Assembly: GCF_038235435.1 (NCBI RefSeq)
Contig: NZ_CP151275.1
Location: forward strand, 3,100,001-3,164,000
Length of the DNA: 64,000 nt
Reading direction: 5' to 3'
From: Niveibacterium sp. SC-1
GTDB taxonomy: Bacteria; Pseudomonadota; Gammaproteobacteria; Burkholderiales; Rhodocyclaceae
Below the pieces are notes generated by a model. It was not told where the DNA came from. It did not search any database and worked only from the letters and a program-made list of their open reading frames with translations. Shown here piece after piece: positions 63,901-64,000 of the stretch (the first letter of the stretch is position 1; every line of letters begins with the position of its first letter). Both the position numbers and the translations under genes were made by a program.

Positions 63901-64000
63901 TCGGAGTCCTGCGTGGTGTAGCGGCCCGCGGTGTCAATCAGCACGGCCTCGTCGGTGAACCACCAGTCGCAATTGCGCGTGCCGCCCACGCCCTTGACCT
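60948..64000 (-). CDS. tssM: T6SS membrane-complex protein TssM (IcmF), N-terminus cut by window edge
   Basis: About 1017 codons visible; the start lies beyond the window. The visible part begins in the cytoplasmic NTPase domain just after Walker A (NCDWWFTDEAVLIDTAGRYT) and continues with RPLNGVLLTVSVGDLL and IYVLVTKSDLVAGFTEFFGD. A membrane span follows (AAFAAIGLITVGLCLAWGVS) about 300 residues in. The long periplasmic domain ends with a beta-sandwich (WPGAKGGLTARVQVAPPGP, then FHVTFDNEGRQTSFEVTASS) that meets TssJ. No internal break seen. Confidence 0.95.
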   Translation of the reverse strand, partial: VKGVGGTRNCDWWFTDEAVLIDTAGRYTTQDSDQSVDRQAWQGFLQLLKKHRPRQPLNGVLLTVSVGDLLTQNEAAAAVHAAALRARVQELYAELGVRLPIYVLVTKSDLVAGFTEFFGDLSKEARDQVWGTTFAIDAKDVEAQQLSQRLDALEDRVEGLVLGRLQDERDLTRRGLIAAFPQQLSSANRLLAQFLERVFAGSGYDHALMVRGVYFTSGTQEGNPIDRVLASLGGAFGLERQVLPPQVGSGKSFFLTRLLREVVFTEQRIGGTNLKWERSRSLLRLAAFAAIGLITVGLCLAWGVSYLGNERYVGDVDKRVDEIKPMVAQANASARDDVIGILPVIAAVQHVSHVGARQDGSTPTSLGFGLSQGDKLDAASEQSYQSLLRDVFLPRIANRVENQLRKAAAGDNQEFAYEALKAYIMLHDTRHFDRDALKAWIGFDWETNLPQQTTVDQRQALSAHLDGLFRDGPVASPVPADAALLASVRNQLLTQSLPARIYSRLKRQGVGEGIPEFTVEKAAGPSAALVFTRKSGAPLTRGVPGLFTYDGYYKGFDKEVGKVSVQLAAEESWVLGTQGGKRSEAETTQITNEVRRIYLGDYAKTWEQFLADVTLVRSANLAQSIQVARVLSAPDSPLPKFLKAASRETTLARRAEDKDVVDKASDKISGATKELGKILGVSGDSTPTAAAAPGLESIVDDRFAAMRQLVTGDGKSAPIDAVVQLLNDVYVFLTATETAVRDKVAPPAGDTSNRVKAESARMPEPLRSMLQELSAAGTSQALSATRENLAAGVSAQIGQFCQQAIDGRYPFVRSSARDVTREDFARLFAPGGLFDTFFQQNLAQYVDVSTKPWSFKKVQEQSLGGAGSLVQFQRAATIRDVFFRNGGSIRLDFKPVDMDPALTQFTLDVDGQLVKYAHGPQVLQTIQWPGAKGGLTARVQVAPPGPAGTSGQSTEGPWALFRLFDKAKVEAMGAPEKFHVTFDNEGRQTSFEVTASSVQNPFRLRELAEFRCPSGL

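Noticed and set aside
1..64000. Insertion sequences, CRISPR arrays, rRNA genes, restriction-modification or classical toxin-antitoxin pairs
   Set aside because: Looked for and not seen; the only mobile segment supported is the element at 32890-42459.

Overview
The window is a high-GC chromosomal segment from a Gram-negative bacterium. The gene content points to a betaproteobacterium of the Rhodocyclales/Burkholderiales type. Supporting signs are an entericidin-type lipoprotein between leuC and leuD, a bioA-F-H-C-D cluster, an rpfE-like gene overlapping recJ, a LolCD exporter and a complete-looking type VI secretion (T6SS) locus. Genus cannot be fixed from the sequence alone.

Layout. 1-7.9 kb (minus strand): leuD (cut by the window edge), entericidin, leuC, an M48 lipoprotein protease, an MFS transporter, aroC, and ilvN-ilvB preceded by a valine-codon-rich leader peptide and a textbook attenuator. 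8-14.5 kb: acyl-CoA ligase, CBS protein, ferredoxin, trxA, rho, and a winged-helix/TM/AsmA-like protein. 14.6-24.5 kb: tRNA-Asn, a small conserved protein, an M14 carboxypeptidase, yaaA, the biotin operon bioAFHCD, a DUF2863-like gene, msrB and an alpha/beta hydrolase. 24.5-32.8 kb: comEC, a DUF2062 protein, a PsiF-repeat protein, lolD-lolC, and rpfE-like with recJ.

32.89-42.46 kb is an integrated element of about 9.6 kb placed between recJ and a tRNA-Thr. It carries a P4-type integrase, AlpA, a primase zinc-ribbon protein, a RepA/DnaB-like ATPase with iterons at its 3' end, an HK97 prohead protease fused to a major capsid protein, and a portal protein. It also has unknown genes and decayed fragments. 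It has no terminase, tail or lysis genes. Both ends carry a degenerate copy of the tRNA 3' end and matching pairs of TACCCCC repeats. It looks like a capsid-encoding phage satellite, or the remains of one, and is the most interesting part of the window.

42.6-64 kb: a receiver-PAS-histidine kinase/NarL-type regulator pair, followed by a T6SS locus in three transcription blocks. These are tssJ-K-L (minus), a TPR lipoprotein with tssB-C-hcp-E-F-G-H (plus), and tssM-tagF-ppkA-like kinase (minus, with tssM cut by the window edge). TssA, VgrG, PAAR and effectors are not in view. Genes are tightly packed, with many ATGA/GTGA overlaps, and most transcription blocks end in clear intrinsic terminators. 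No insertion sequence, CRISPR array or rRNA gene was seen.
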